From assembly GCA_029844215.1 (NCBI GenBank), contig CM056736.1, positions 57,783,562 to 57,847,561 on the forward strand: DNA of 64,000 bases, in the 5' to 3' direction. Shown piece after piece: positions 13,339 to 24,794 of the stretch. Both the position numbers and the translations under genes were made by a program. A model generated the notes under the pieces. It worked only from the letters and a program-made list of their open reading frames with translations, did no database searches and was not told the DNA's origin. The stretch is from Przewalskia tangutica (Eukaryota > Streptophyta > Magnoliopsida > Solanales > Solanaceae). Within the stretch, counting starts at the first letter, position 1, and every line of letters starts with the position of its first letter.

Positions 13339-15733
13339 TGTTATACCCCGTATTTCAGTATGTGCGTGAGGCGTGCGTCACGGTTAATATAAAGTAGGCA
13401 ATGGGGCGTTTTTGGGCACAACTCATTAAAAGAATCGTTTTCAAATGAAGCGTTTTACACAACTCGCGTAGGATAAATTCAGCTATGTCATTTCTATTTT
13501 TTGCGGATTTTTAGAGGCGAAACATTTTGGACCAACGAGAGGCGACACTTGTCACCTCTCATTGATGGATGTGAGGCGGCATTGAGGCCGATTGGAATGG
13601 CTATTTTGTCAAGGAGTTGGTAGGATATTTTTGTGTAGTAGATAGAATGGACACTTGCCTAAATCCTACTTTACACTTGCCTTGCACTTGGCATAATCTT
13701 GGCCATTGGTTGGCCGTCCATCCTTGACCTATGAATACCCTCTTGAGATGAAGAGTTCTTCATCCACAAATCTTCTCAAGTCTTGAAAATCCTCCTCTCC
13801 CTTGAGCCTTTTCGTCAAACACTTCCCCACTTTTGAAGCTTGGCTGAGGCAACCCACTGCTGGCGAAACCTACTCCCTTGGTAGAAAAGTTGCTTTCTAG
13901 TATTGTTATAATGCCCAAAATACCTAGCCCAAATCATAGTACTTAGTTGAAGTTGTGAAGAACTTCTAAGGGTTCTGGAGCTATCGGAGCGCACAAATTA
14001 GGAGCTAAACCTTGCTCGGGAGCGGCGTTTAACTTGGATAATTTTGGGCTTATCGAGGTAAATAAACTTACCCTTCTTTTATAATTAGAGAATACATCTT
14101 TGTAGAAGTATAAGAATAAGTATTAAATACTTAGAAGAATATTCTGAGAATAGAATTGGTGTTATCACGATGAAGGGTATAAAGAAGAATAATTGAACTA
14201 TACTTACATAGAATTTGTTTTCACAGTGACTTATATAGCTCAGGGTGGGAAGTGCTGCCCGACTTTCAGTGAATTGAGAACCCTCTGTTTAGAATGACTT
14301 ACGAGTAGTCTAGACTTTGATAGATGTGTGACTATTCTGGTGATTCTCTGCGCGACATATTCGACTTGGCGGTGGATTTTACGCGAAGGTATGTGATTCT
14401 TCCTAAAGCATGATATTTTAAAATATATATATAGTGCGGTAGACGTACATGTGTTAAGCGAATAATAACTACGGCAATGTCTTTTGACTTAAGCTCGAAT
14501 AATACTTACGGCAATGTCTTGCGACTTAAGCTGAATAATAAAGATCTTAAAAAGTCTTTCAAAAGAATTATAAAGCAGTTTTGAAAGAAGAAGAATATTT
14601 GTTTTTAAAACAAGAAGCTTAAGGGTTATACTAGTTTTATGGGAAGTTAAGTATAACGACTTAAGTTTTATAAAAGGAACAGTTTACTTATGTGTTTATA
14701 AAAGACTTGTATTGATTTCTGAAAGGTATAATAAGATGGTTTTGATGAGTAGACATATTGTGATGCTATGTGTTAGTATCTTGTAACGTTTGTGTAAAGA
14801 GGTCAGTCTTACTTATGCTTATGTTGTTTAAACTATAATCTGTTATGTTAGTACCATATCACTCGCCTCTTGAGATGATACAGGGGTTAAGCGCCTCCGA
14901 TGCGGGGTAGACTCGGTGATGCAGGACCGTGATTCGAGAATACCTCATGCGGGTCCGGGGCCTATGCGGCTACGAGTTCCAGATTAGTGTGCGGGGTTAT
15001 GCCTCATGCGGTCTATGTGGCCATGCGGACAACGAGTCCAGGACGATGCCGAGGAGTAGCTACCCTCGATGCGGGGTTATACCTCATGCGGGCCTATGTG
15101 AGTGGCCTATGCGGACTACGGGAGTCCAGGATTAGGCTTGCAGAATGATAATATGGGCGAGTGGCCCTGCTTCGATCATTCGCAGCCTAGAAAAGACACA
15201 TTCTGATTTACCTATTGTTGCTCTTGTTTATGATGTGGCACTATATGCGATTCATTGGTTGTTTAGTGCGTATTTGTAAAATTGGTTTTAAAGTGATATG
15301 ATTTCATTTAAGTACTTCTGATTTCACATACTTGGTACTGTTATCTGACCTCCTTGGGCTGCGTTAAATCCGCGGTAAGAGCGGCAAAGGTGCTAGATCC
15401 ACATCCTTAGGATCTTTGCTTTGGTGTCGGAGCTCAGTTTTCTCGGAGGCTCTACTTTTGGGTATGATCTCCTGTATTGTAGATAGTTTTGTACATTCGG
15501 TATGGCGGGCCCCGTCCCGCCATAGTGGTTTACTTCTTTAAGTGCAGAGTCTGTGTACATTTGGGATGTAGCGCAAAACTTGGTTTATATATATTATGCG
15601 AAAGCGATTTTTCTCATATAAAGCGTATCTAAATTTTCATTTGATTCATGTCTTGTTTTATATTCCTGATTTTCTCGATGTATGACTACTTGGGTGCGGG
15701 TAAGGCACGATCACGGCCCGAGCAGTCGTGACA
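13339..15733 (+). repeat. D 5' LTR
   Basis: TGTTATACCCCG...GTGACA, 2.40 kb. U3 palindrome 13541-13556, TATA-like TATGAATA 13730-13737, hairpin motif 14434-14448 (one base off), a 36-bp duplication with CGGCAATGTCTT core (14461-14530), GC hairpin 15502-15523. Confidence 0.85.
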
Positions 15734-15737
15734 AAAG

Positions 15738-15748
15738 TGGTATCGAGC
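15738..15748 (+). other. D primer-binding site (degenerate)
   Basis: Reads TGGTATCGAGC where the intact site is TGGTATCAGAGC, four bases after the LTR end. The CAGAG to CGAG change is the same kind as the family-wide copy differences. Confidence 0.75.
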
Positions 15749-15933
15749 GATTAATCCTCGAAAAGTGTCTGAGGCCGTATCTAGTAGAGTCTTGATTATC
15801 GGTGTGTTGTGCACCACCAATGTCGAGGCTATAGGATATTTAGGATTGGTTTCCATTCTTCTCACTCGAGATCGTGCTTTAGAGTCGTGTTATAGGTCGG
15901 ACCCCTCTAACGTATTCCTTTTACATGCTGATT

Positions 15934-17165
15934 ATGCCTCACGTAAAGCAACCGGGCCCGGAGAAGGGCAAAGCGTAGGAGCTGCTAGCATGACAATCGA
16001 GTCACGAGGGCTCGAGCCCGATCTATACCAGGCAGCCGAGTTCCACAGCGCCGACCCGAGAGGTTTAGGGCGCGGCGGTGGCGAGAGACCACGATACCTC
16101 ACCTCGATCCACGGCTGGAGGCGAGATGAGATGGATTCTGAGAGAGATGGCCCGATTCTTGCGGGATCGTAGCGAACGAGAACGCGGTGAATCACGGCGA
16201 TTCGATTCCGGCCCGGTCGCGCCGTGGTTCACCCAGGCGGATAGTTTGAGGCTACGGGATTTCACGATTTGTAGCGCCAGAGTTTTACGGTCGAGCGGAG
16301 GATGATCGCGAGGAGTTCATCCGTCGCCTCTGAAGGATCGTCACGGGTGATCAGGCCTCGAGAGACCGAGTGTGACGCCCGGTTCACATCGGCTGCGTGA
16401 TACATGATCGATTGGTTTGATCGTGGGAGCTTTCGGGAGAGCATGCACCTCCAGCGGTATGGGATGAGTTTTGAGGCCTTTCTCACTCACTTCTTGCCTC
16501 CGGATGAGGAGGGCCGAGCCGATAAATTTTTGTTCTTTGGCGAGAAGGGCCGCAGTTAGGAAGTACAACGTTGAGTTTGATTCGTTGGCTCGATATGTCC
16601 CTGCGTTAGTAGCAGATATGGAGGACAGAGTGCATCGTTACGTCACCGGGCTAGATGATTATATGGCCGAGTCTTGTGCGGGTGTGGCTCTTGGCCAGCA
16701 TGGATATTACGTATGCGAGCTCGCGCCGGATGCGAGGCGTAGAGGCGGCGAGTTGTGACGGCGAAGAAGGCCAGGCGGGAGGTCTTTTGGTGGCTATCGT
16801 GGTGGCGGCCTCGGCGATCTAGATTTGCACCATGGCCGGCTCGCACTCTGCCGTCCTCGGCCACGGCCCGAGTATTCGAGGCGGACCCGAGGCCGGGGCT
16901 TGAAGTCGAGCAGCGAAGTGCGGCGATCAGGACCACCCGCCGGTGTGGCCGTCACGGTAGATCCATTCACGGGAAGTGTGGTGCGCCGAGGAGCTTATTC
17001 TGATTGTGGCAGCGAAGTCACTTTACGCGGATGTCAGGCCGAGCGTGGTGGTAGGGTTCGGCTACGAGTGCATTGCGGTTCTTCGTCCCTCTGATTACAC
17101 CCGGGCGGGTACTCATGGACCAGTCGCGGCGAGGTCGTGGCGCGGGTCCCGATTCTAGCGGTCCT
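15934..17165 (+). pseudogene. gag: D gag, frameshifted
   Basis: Gag forms the virus-like particle. The ATG at 15934 gives MPHVKQPGPEKGKA, matching the gag starts of the other elements. Later blocks in different frames include DSLRLRDF (about 16240), a PPAVWDEF-like block (about 16450), and EFDSLARYVPALVADMED followed by RVHRYVTGLDDYMAE (16575-16670), the conserved helices of the Retrotrans_gag family that E and C also carry. The zinc-knuckle region near 16970-17060 is eroded. At least four frame breaks separate these blocks; several coincide with sites where E has CAG or CTG. Confidence 0.75.
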
Positions 17166-17179
17166 CGAACCGCATTTAT

Positions 17180-17545
17180 GCCTTGTCGGTACCGGGATCG
17201 GGAGGCCTCGCTGATGTAAATCACAGTACCTTATCGGTTTGGTTTGATGTGTATGCCTTGATAGATCCACGGTTCTACTCTGTCTATATATCTCCCCTTA
17301 TTGCTAGTAGGATAGGGATAGGCACGAGTCCATAGACCCTTCGAGGTAGCTACGCGATGGGTGATTCGATGGTAGCTCGGCGGGTATATAGGGCTTGTCC
17401 GGTGACCGTTGCGATCGTCGGACCACTGGCCGACTTGATAGAGTTGGACATGGCGATTTCGATGTGATCATGGGTATGGATTGGCTAGCTTCTTGCTACA
17501 CCAATGTAGGCGGGAGAAAGTAATGCAGTTCGATTTCTGAGGCCG
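17180..17545 (+). pseudogene. D aspartic protease remnant
   Basis: The retroviral-type protease that cuts the polyprotein. The segment around 17245-17300 reads DVYALIDP and then YISP, the active-site neighbourhood (D-P-G-S-T in relatives; the glycine codon is disturbed here, reading CCACGG). About 17463-17510 encodes FDVIMGMDWLASCYTNV, with the I-x-G-M-D-W-L hallmark of plant gypsy proteases. It joins gag upstream and RT downstream as one polyprotein. Confidence 0.65.
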
Positions 17546-17549
17546 GTTG

Positions 17550-18500
17550 TTGTGTGGGAGAACAACTGTATCGCAGGGTAAGTTTATTTCTTACCTCGAG
17601 GCTAGGAAGATGGTGCGAAGGGTATATCTACCATCTCGTTCGGGTGTTTGATCACGAGGCTGCGATGCAGATTTTGATCGATTCGATAGTCGAGAGTTCC
17701 CAGCGTGTTTCGGGCGACCTCGGGTATCCCTCCCGAGAGGAGATAGAGTTTTGTATCGATGTCTTGCGGACACTCGGCTATTTCCATTCGCCATCTGAGA
17801 ATGGCACCGCCGAGTTGAGAGAGTTGAAGGACCAGTGCGAGATTTCTTTGGAGAAGGGCCATCGAGCCAAGTGTTTCTCCGGGAGGCCGTATTGTTAGTG
17901 AAGAAGAAGGGCGGGGCCATTGCGCATGTGTGTTGATTACTGACGGTGAACAAGGTGACCATTAAACGAATACCCTTCCTGTGATTGATGATTTGTTCGA
18001 CCGATTGCGGCGCGAGATGTTTCTCAAGATTGATCTGCGATCGGGCTATCATCGAGTTCGAGTCGAGAGGTGGATGTCCTAGGTGCATTCGGACCCGATG
18101 CGGGCATTATGAGTTCGGTCATGTCTTTTGGGTTGACAATGCTCCGTGGTATTCATGAATTTTGATGAACCGAGTGTTCAAACCATTTTGGACACGTTTG
18201 TGATAGTGTTCATTGATGATATCTTGGTTTATTCTCGCTCGGAGCGGGAGCATGCGGGCATTTGAGGCGATCTTGTGATTCTCGGGACCAGCGATTTATA
18301 CGCCAAGTTTTCCAAATGTGAGTTTTGGTTGACGGTGGCTTTTCTTGGGCATATTACGGTGATGGCATTCAGTGGATCTGGCCAAGATCGAAGCGATCGG
18401 GACTTGGCCTAGACCTCTTACTCCGGCTGAGGTTCGCGATTTTACGGGCCTTGCGAGTTATTATCGGTTCGTAGAAGTTTGCTTCTATCTACTGCACCAT
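17550..18500 (+). pseudogene. D reverse transcriptase, frameshifted
   Basis: Blocks typical of Ty3/gypsy RT appear in order across frames: EIEFCIDVL (about 17750), AELRELK (about 17810), a VKKKGG/NKVTIK segment (17896-17965), a DDLFDRLRREMFLKIDLRSGYH-type segment (17985-18050), and IVFIDDILVYSRS (about 18203-18240), where F-I-D-D holds the catalytic aspartates. The FAKCEFW-like block (YAKFSKCEFW, about 18300) follows. Active-site residues are visible but the frame breaks many times. Confidence 0.75.
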
Positions 18501-18504
18501 TGAC

Positions 18505-18958
18505 TAGGTGACTCGTAAAGCGGCTAAGTTTGATGGTGATGCGTGTGGCGGGGTTTCGATTCTTGAAGGAGAGCGACGCCCCGTTCTTACTCTTCCGCAG
18601 GTCGGATGGTTATGTCGTGTATTGTGATGCGTCGGGCATCGGGTGGGATGAGTGTTGATCGGTGAGGTAGAGTTATAGCGTGCAGCGTCCGACTTAAGAA
18701 ACACGAGAGGAACTACCCGCATGATTTGGAGTTAGCGGCGGTGATTCACGCTTTGAAGATCTGGAGGCACTATTTGTATGGGGTTCACGTGGATATTTAT
18801 ACAGACCACAAGAGCCTCGGTATATCTTCACAGAGGAGGAGTGAACTTACGGCGAGGCGGTGGTTAGAGTTGCTTAAGGATTACGATGTTGATATCTGTA
18901 CCACGGGAAGGCCAATGTTATGGCGAATGCTCTTAGTCGTAGGTCGAGGTTGATGATT
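18505..18958 (+). pseudogene. D RNase H
   Basis: Removes RNA from the RNA-DNA hybrid during reverse transcription. CDASGIGW near 18628 supplies the first acidic residue. The open stretch 18726-18953 carries ELAAVIHALKIWRHYLYG, IYTDHKSL and RRWLELLKDYDVDI, all standard gypsy RNase H blocks. Sequence after 18958 jumps straight to the integrase tail. Confidence 0.75.
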
Positions 18959-18964
18959 GGGTTT

Positions 18965-19375
18965 TCAAGGTGTCGCCATGAAGGGTGATGAGATTCGGAA
19001 GAAAGAAACTCACCCAAGGTACATTGGGCCTATCGGTGTCCGCAGGTAAAAGGTTGCCTACGAGTTGAATCTGCCGGAAATCCGAGGCAGCATCCGGTGT
19101 TTCATGTTTCTATCTTTGAGGAGATGTATCGGGGATCCATTTAGGGTGCATCCGATTGGCGATGTCCAGTGACCGAGGGTTTATCGTATGAGGAGATTCC
19201 ATAGCGATAATCGATCGTCGGAGTTAGGCGTCTGCGGACGGGGCGTGGCAGTCAAAGTTACGTGGCGGAACGAGCTCGGGAGGAGATGACGTGGGAAGGC
19301 GAGGAGGACATGAGGCGAAGTATCTCACTATTCCCACACCTCCGTAATTCACTTTCCTACTTGTAAATTTTCGTT
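18965..19375 (+). pseudogene. D integrase C-terminus and chromodomain (core deleted)
   Basis: Begins with sequence matching E at about 52715 (HPRYIGP), then VAYELNLP, RRCIGDPFRVHPI and VKVTWRNEL, which is the GPY/F module followed by a chromodomain-like tail that directs integration into heterochromatin. The HHCC zinc domain and DDE core present in E (about 52900-53700) are missing. The internal domain is 3770 bp against 4864 bp in E, so about 1.1 kb is deleted. Without them D cannot integrate by itself. Confidence 0.75.
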
Positions 19376-19468
19376 ATCGTTTATGCCTAAGTGTTGTTCT
19401 GTGGCCGTGTGTGGCATTTGCAACTGTTTAAGTTATGAAGAATCTTATCGTTAACTGTCTTGGGAAGG

Positions 19469-19503
19469 AACATTCGGGACGAATGTTTCTAAGGAGGGGA
19501 GAA
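19469..19503 (+). other. D pre-PPT hairpin and polypurine tract
   Basis: AACATTCG-GGA-CGAATGTT (19469-19487), then AAGGAGGGGAGAA (19491-19503), directly before the 3' LTR at 19504. Confidence 0.85.
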
Positions 19504-21944
19504 TGTTATACCCCGTATTTCCAGAGTATGTACGTGAGGGCGTACGTACGAAAGTTTAGCCTTAAAGTAGGCAATGGGACGTTTTTTTGGGCACAACTCA
19601 TTAAAAGAATCGTTTTCCGACGAAACGTTTTACACAACTCGCGTAGGATAAATTCCGGCTATGTCATTTCTATTTTTTTGCGGATTTTTCCGAGAGACGA
19701 AACATTTTGGACCAACGAGAGGGCGACACTTGTCACCCTCTCATTGATGGATGTGGGGCGGCATTGAGGCCGATTGGAATGGCTATTTTGTCAAGGAGTT
19801 GGTAGGATATTTTTGTGTAGTAGATAGAATGGACACTTGCCTAAATCCTCACCCTACACTTGCCTTGCACTTGGCATAATCTTGGCCATTGGTTGGCCAT
19901 CCCTTGACCTATAAATACCCCTCTTGAGATGAAGAGTTCTTCATCCACAAATCTTCTCCAAGTCTTGAAAATCCTCCCCTCTCCCTTGAGCCTTTTCGTC
20001 CAAACACTTCCCCCCTCCCCTTTTGAAGCTTGGCCGAGGCAACCCACTAGCCTGGCGAAACCTACCCCTCCCTTGGTAGAAAAGTTGCTTTCTAGTATTG
20101 TTATAATGCCCAAAATACCCTAGCCCAAATCCCTTAGTACTTAGTTGAAGTTGTGAAGAACTTCTAAGGGTTCTTGGAGCTATCGGAGCGTACAAATTAG
20201 GAGCTAAACCTTGCTCAGGAGCGACGTTTAACTTGGATAATTTTTGGGCTTATCGAGGTAAATAAACTTACCCTTCTTTTATAATTAGAGAATACATACT
20301 GTAGAAGTATAAGAATAAGTATTAAATACTTAGAAGAATATTACAGAATAGAATTGAACTGTTATCACAGTAGAAGGGTATAAAAGAAGAATAATTGAAC
20401 TATACTTACATAGGATTGTTTTCACAGTAGACTTATATAGCTCACCGGGTAGGGAAGTGCTGCCCGACTTTCCGTAGAATTGAGAACCCTCTGTTTAGAA
20501 TGACCTCTGCAGTAGTCTAGACTTTGATAGATGTCTGTGACTATTATAGGTGATTCTCTGCCGCGACATATTCGACTTGGCGGTGGATTTTCTCGAAGGT
20601 ATGTGATTCTTCCTAAAGCATGATATTTTAAAATATATATAGTACGGTAGGCGTACGTGTGTTAATCGAATAATAACTACGGCAATGTCTTTTGACTTAA
20701 GCTGAATAATACTTACGGCAATGTCTTGCGACTTAAGCCTGAATAATAAAGATCTTAAAAAGTCTTTCAAAAGAATTATAAAACAGTTTTGAAAGAAGAA
20801 GAATATTTGTTTTTAAAACAAGAAGCTTAAGGCTTATACTAGCTTTATGGGAAGTTAAGTATAACGGCTTAAGTTTTATAAAAAGACATTTACTTATGTG
20901 TTTATAAAAGACTTGTATTGATTTACAAAGGTATAATAAGATGGTTTTGATGAGTAGACATATTGTGATGCTATGTGTTAGTATCTTGTAACGCTTGTGT
21001 AAAGATGTCGCTTTACTTATGCTTATGTTGTTTAAACTATAAGTTATGTTAGTACCATATCACTCACCTCGAGTTGATACGGGGTTAAGCCGCCTCCGAC
21101 GCGGGGTAGACTCGGTGATGCAGGACCATGATTCGAGAATACCTCATGCGGGTCGGGGGCCATGCGAGCTACGAGTTCCATGTTAGTGTGCGGGGTTATG
21201 CCTCACGCGGTCTATGTGGCCATGCGGACAACGAGTCGGGACGATACCGAGAGTAGCTACCCTCGATGCGGGTTATACCTCATGCTAGCCTATGTGAGTG
21301 GCCTATGCGGACTACGGGAGTCCAGGATTAGGCTTGCAGAATGATAATATGGGCGAGTGGCCCTGCTTCGATCATTCGCAGCCTAGAAAAGACCTGTTAC
21401 AGTTTACCTATTGTTGCTCTGGTTTATGATGTGGCATGTATGCGTTACATTGGTTGTTTCGTGCATATTTGTAAAATTGGTTTTTAAAGTGATATGATTT
21501 CATTTAAGTACTTTACGCTTCACATACTTGGTACTGTTATCGACCTCCTTCTGGGCTGCGCTCATGCCGCAGTAGAGCGGCAGTGCTAGATCCACATCCT
21601 TAGGATCTTTGCTTTGGTGTCAGGAGCTCCAGCGTCTCCGGAGGCTCTACTTTTGGGTATGATCTCTCTGTATTGTAGAGAGGTTTGTACATTCAGGGTA
21701 TGGCGGGGCCCTGTCCCGCCATAGTGGTTTCCTTCTTTAGAGTGCAGAGTCCTATTGTACATTTGGGATGTAACTGCAAAACTTGGTTTATATATATTAT
21801 GCCGAAATGCGACTTTTTCTCATATAAACTGTGTCTAAATTTTCATTTGATTCATGTCTTGTTTTATATTCCGCTGATTTTCTCTGATGTATGACTACTT
21901 GGGTGCCCGTAAGGCACTATCCACGCCCCGAACGGGTCGTGGCA
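19504..21944 (+). repeat. D 3' LTR
   Basis: 2.44 kb, partner of 13339-15733. U3 palindrome 19722-19737, TATAAATA 19910-19917, hairpin motif 20642-20656, GC hairpin 21700-21722. The end is altered to GTCGTGGCA. Confidence 0.85.
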
Positions 21945-22185
21945 GGGCCCTGTCCGTCATAGTTGTTGTTACATTCTTAGAGGTCTGTAATCTTGCTGTG
22001 GCGGGGTTGTAAAGGATTTTAACTGCTGATTATATGTATATACATGAAGGTAACCGCTTGGTTAGCCTTGTTTTCTTATGTTGTCTCTTGTTTCTCGCTT
22101 AAATTTTATTTCGCTGATTTTCTCGATGTTGTTATCACTAGGGTGCCCGGTAAGGCACGACCGCCGTTCAGATCGGGTCGTGACA
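21945..22185 (+). repeat. Family A middle LTR, segment 3 (U5 end)
   Basis: GGGCCCTGTCCGTCATAG continues the half-hairpin left at 13338. It runs to GGGTCGTGACA, matching 35090-35333. Confidence 0.85.
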
Positions 22186-23890
22186 AAAGTGGTATCAGAG
22201 CAGTTAATCCTCGGAAAGTGTCTACAAACCGTATCTAGTAGAGTCTTGATTATCGGTGTGTTGTGCACCACACCTATAATCAGGAGGCTATGGGATATTT
22301 AGGATTGGTTTCTATTCTTCTCACTCCGAGATCGTGCCTTAGAGTTATGTTATAAATTGGACTCCCTCGGACGTATTCGTATGTGCCAGTTATGCCTACG
22401 CGCAAGGCAACCAGGGCCCAGAAGGGCAAGGCAGCAGAGGGAGCTACAAGTTTCACAGAGGGTTACGAGGGCACAGGCCTGGTCATTACCTGAGATAGTA
22501 CTTCAGACGACGAGTTTTATGACGCCGCTAGCCCCAGCAGAGTTTAGAGCGGCAGCATTTTCTACGGAGGCCACGATACGAGCCTCGGTTCCGACACGGG
22601 CGAGGATATGAGTTCAAGAGATGGCCCAGTTACTAGCTAGGATCGTGGCAAGATATGAGGACGGACGGGAGCCGGTGGTTCCGGCAGTACCAGTGATTCA
22701 CCCTAGATCCGATAATCTGAGACTTCGGGATTTCTTGAGTTGCAGTTCGCCAGAGTTCTATGGATAGAGAGCTGAGGATGATCCTCAGGGTGTCGTGCTA
22801 GTTTGGGAGATTGTTATGCTTGCGGCCAGCAGGGCCATTTGGTGAGAGTTGTCCGACCAGAGGTAGCACGGATGTAGAGACTCAGCCTTCGGGATCGGTG
22901 GCTGGTTCATCACCTTCTATAGCTAGGCGCCCTGCAGGGCAGGGTTATGGTTAGAGCGACAAAGAGGAAGTAAGGCAGTAGTTACAGCGATACCTTTAGC
23001 CCTTAAGAGACTTGGTTATGTTGTTATGGTGGATACGTGTGGAGTGCTATACGGATAGCATTGTGTTAAGTGTGATTTAGAGAACATGGGCAGTTGAGAA
23101 AGGGTAAGATTGGGGACAGGGAAATTGTGAGCCTTAGAATATTATATGTGGAGATCTTAGATGCGAGGCCGTCTTGAGTAAAAGATTTTGTTTACGATTG
23201 ACCTTTGTCGGAGTGCATAGTATACGTGGGGTATATTTGTGTGATAAGTCCCTAAGTGGTGTGAAATGAAAGAGGGTAGTTGAGCTAAGAAGACCACTAG
23301 GTTTTCGTGACTTGATTAGTGAGATTGTTCCGGATTGGGGAACGAGAGAGTTTGGCACGATAAATGGGTCGGGTTGAGAGGCAGGTTGCGGGTCAACCCG
23401 CGGCCGAATGAGGAGTCGATTCGAGGTGGTCCCACCGGTGGTAGGTCACGAGGGTGCTAGGCCCAAGTTTAGGTAACCATCGTATGAGTTCGTGGACGTG
23501 TTCGACTAGAATCGGATCGAGAAGGCCGGAATGGCCTTAGAGGAAATTGAAGCGATGGCGAAGTGTGAAACGTGTACTATAGAGAGTTCGTGTCCGAGAA
23601 GGGCAGACGAGTAAGAAAAGAAGCGAACATGTGTTATGAGAACGGAAGTGATCATTTCTTTTGTGAAGTGAAGATGTGAAGGGAGTATCCTTTAGACCAT
23701 GGGTGGGAGCTTTTTGTGATGTTAGAGGTGATTCCTCGTTGGCTTGGATTTGAGTTTTGCGAACATGTTATATTCTGGCCAGTGGAGGCATGATCGGTTT
23801 TGTAAGTATAGTAGTGGAGACTATCTGCCGCAAATGCGTTTGGAGACTTAGAAGGAACATTCGGGACGAATGTTTCTAAGGGGGGAAGAA
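22186..23890 (+). pseudogene. gag: Family A internal domain, copy 2 (internally deleted gag)
   Basis: A 1.7-kb internal domain with the primer site TGGTATCAGAGC at 22190-22201. The gag ATG at 22392 gives MPTRKATRAQKGKAAEGATS. Further on, DNLRLRDFLSCSSPEFYG (about 22700-22760) is followed within 60 bp by the zinc knuckle CYACGQQGHLVRVV (22812-22853); the central gag helices found in C, D and E are missing. Copy 1 has the same junction, so the deletion predates the tandem. From about 22870 to 23850 there is only the shared spacer. Hairpin 23856-23874 and polypurine tract 23878-23890 close it. Confidence 0.75.
22190..22201 (+). other. Family A primer-binding site
   Basis: Perfect TGGTATCAGAGC four bases after the LTR end; initiator Met-tRNA primer. 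Confidence 0.9.
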
Positions 23891-24794
23891 TGTTATACCC
23901 CGTAGTTCCAGGGTATGTATGTGAGGACGTACGTACGAGAATACGACAGAAATTTTGGAAAGAAAGAAAGATGTGATTTTTCGACGGAAAAGTTTCCGGG
24001 TTTTGTGAAGGAAAAAGGTTCGTTAATGGGAATTGGATTCCCAGATTTGGTATTTGGACTTCTTGGATTATATTAGAATTATGAGATTTTATTTTCGGAA
24101 ATGGTCACGTGGGACCCACGGGAGAAATTTACGGTTTTGTGGGGCCCACTTTGTTTTTGAGATTTTCGGTATTTTGGATATTTTCGGAAGACGAAATATT
24201 TTTGGACGAGTAGGGGGGCGACACGTGTCACCCCCATGTGGCACCTTGGCCGAATTGGAGGGACAAGTGTCTAGCCACTTGTCCCTTGGCCGAAATGGCC
24301 TTACAAGTGGCAAGCCACTTGTCTTGTTTTTTGTTAGCCATGTGGTGTGGTGGGACCCACACACACATGGCCCAATCTTGACCACACACTTGCATAGATC
24401 TTGACCCTTAATTCCTCTATAAATACCCCCTTAATGCTAGACTTATTCTTCATCCACACTTAAGCTTTCCAAGGCAAAATACTCCCTCCCCTTTCTCTTG
24501 TGTGCTCTCGGTTTTGGGAGCCTCCCCTTGACCAAAAGTTGTCCAAAAATCCTTAAACTTATAAGTATTCTTCCTTAGGGTGTTAGGAAGATTGTGTACC
24601 AAGAGTTGGAAAAGATTTCACACCCCTAGCCTTAGAATTTCACCTTGGCCGAAACTTGCCATAGTTGAGCCTAAGTGTTCTTCACTTTTTGGAGTTAGAT
24701 CTTGAAGAGGAGTTGGTTAGGAGCTTCTAAGGGTTGCTTGGAGCGGGTTGGAGCGTCAGGATTTGGAGCTAAACGTTGCTCAGGATCGACTTAT
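23891..24794 (+). repeat. Family A right LTR, segment 1
   Basis: Nearly identical to 1190-1909 plus 11184-11360. U3 palindrome 24217-24232, TATAAATA 24418-24425. Ends with target duplication CTTAT (24790-24794), where C inserted. Confidence 0.9.

Larger units (their letters stand above)
13339..21944 (+). mobile_element. Element D: Ty3/gypsy chromovirus with an integrase deletion
   Basis: An 8.6-kb plus-strand element with LTRs 13339-15733 and 19504-21944 and a 3.77-kb internal domain holding gag, protease, RT, RNase H and the integrase tail. It interrupts the U5 hairpin of the A LTR: ATGGCGGG on the left and GGGCCCTGTCC on the right are adjacent in sister LTRs. The target duplication cannot be read cleanly; the 3' end reads GTGGCA instead of GTGACA. 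It belongs to the same family as E, whose internal domain is 1.1 kb longer. Confidence 0.85.
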
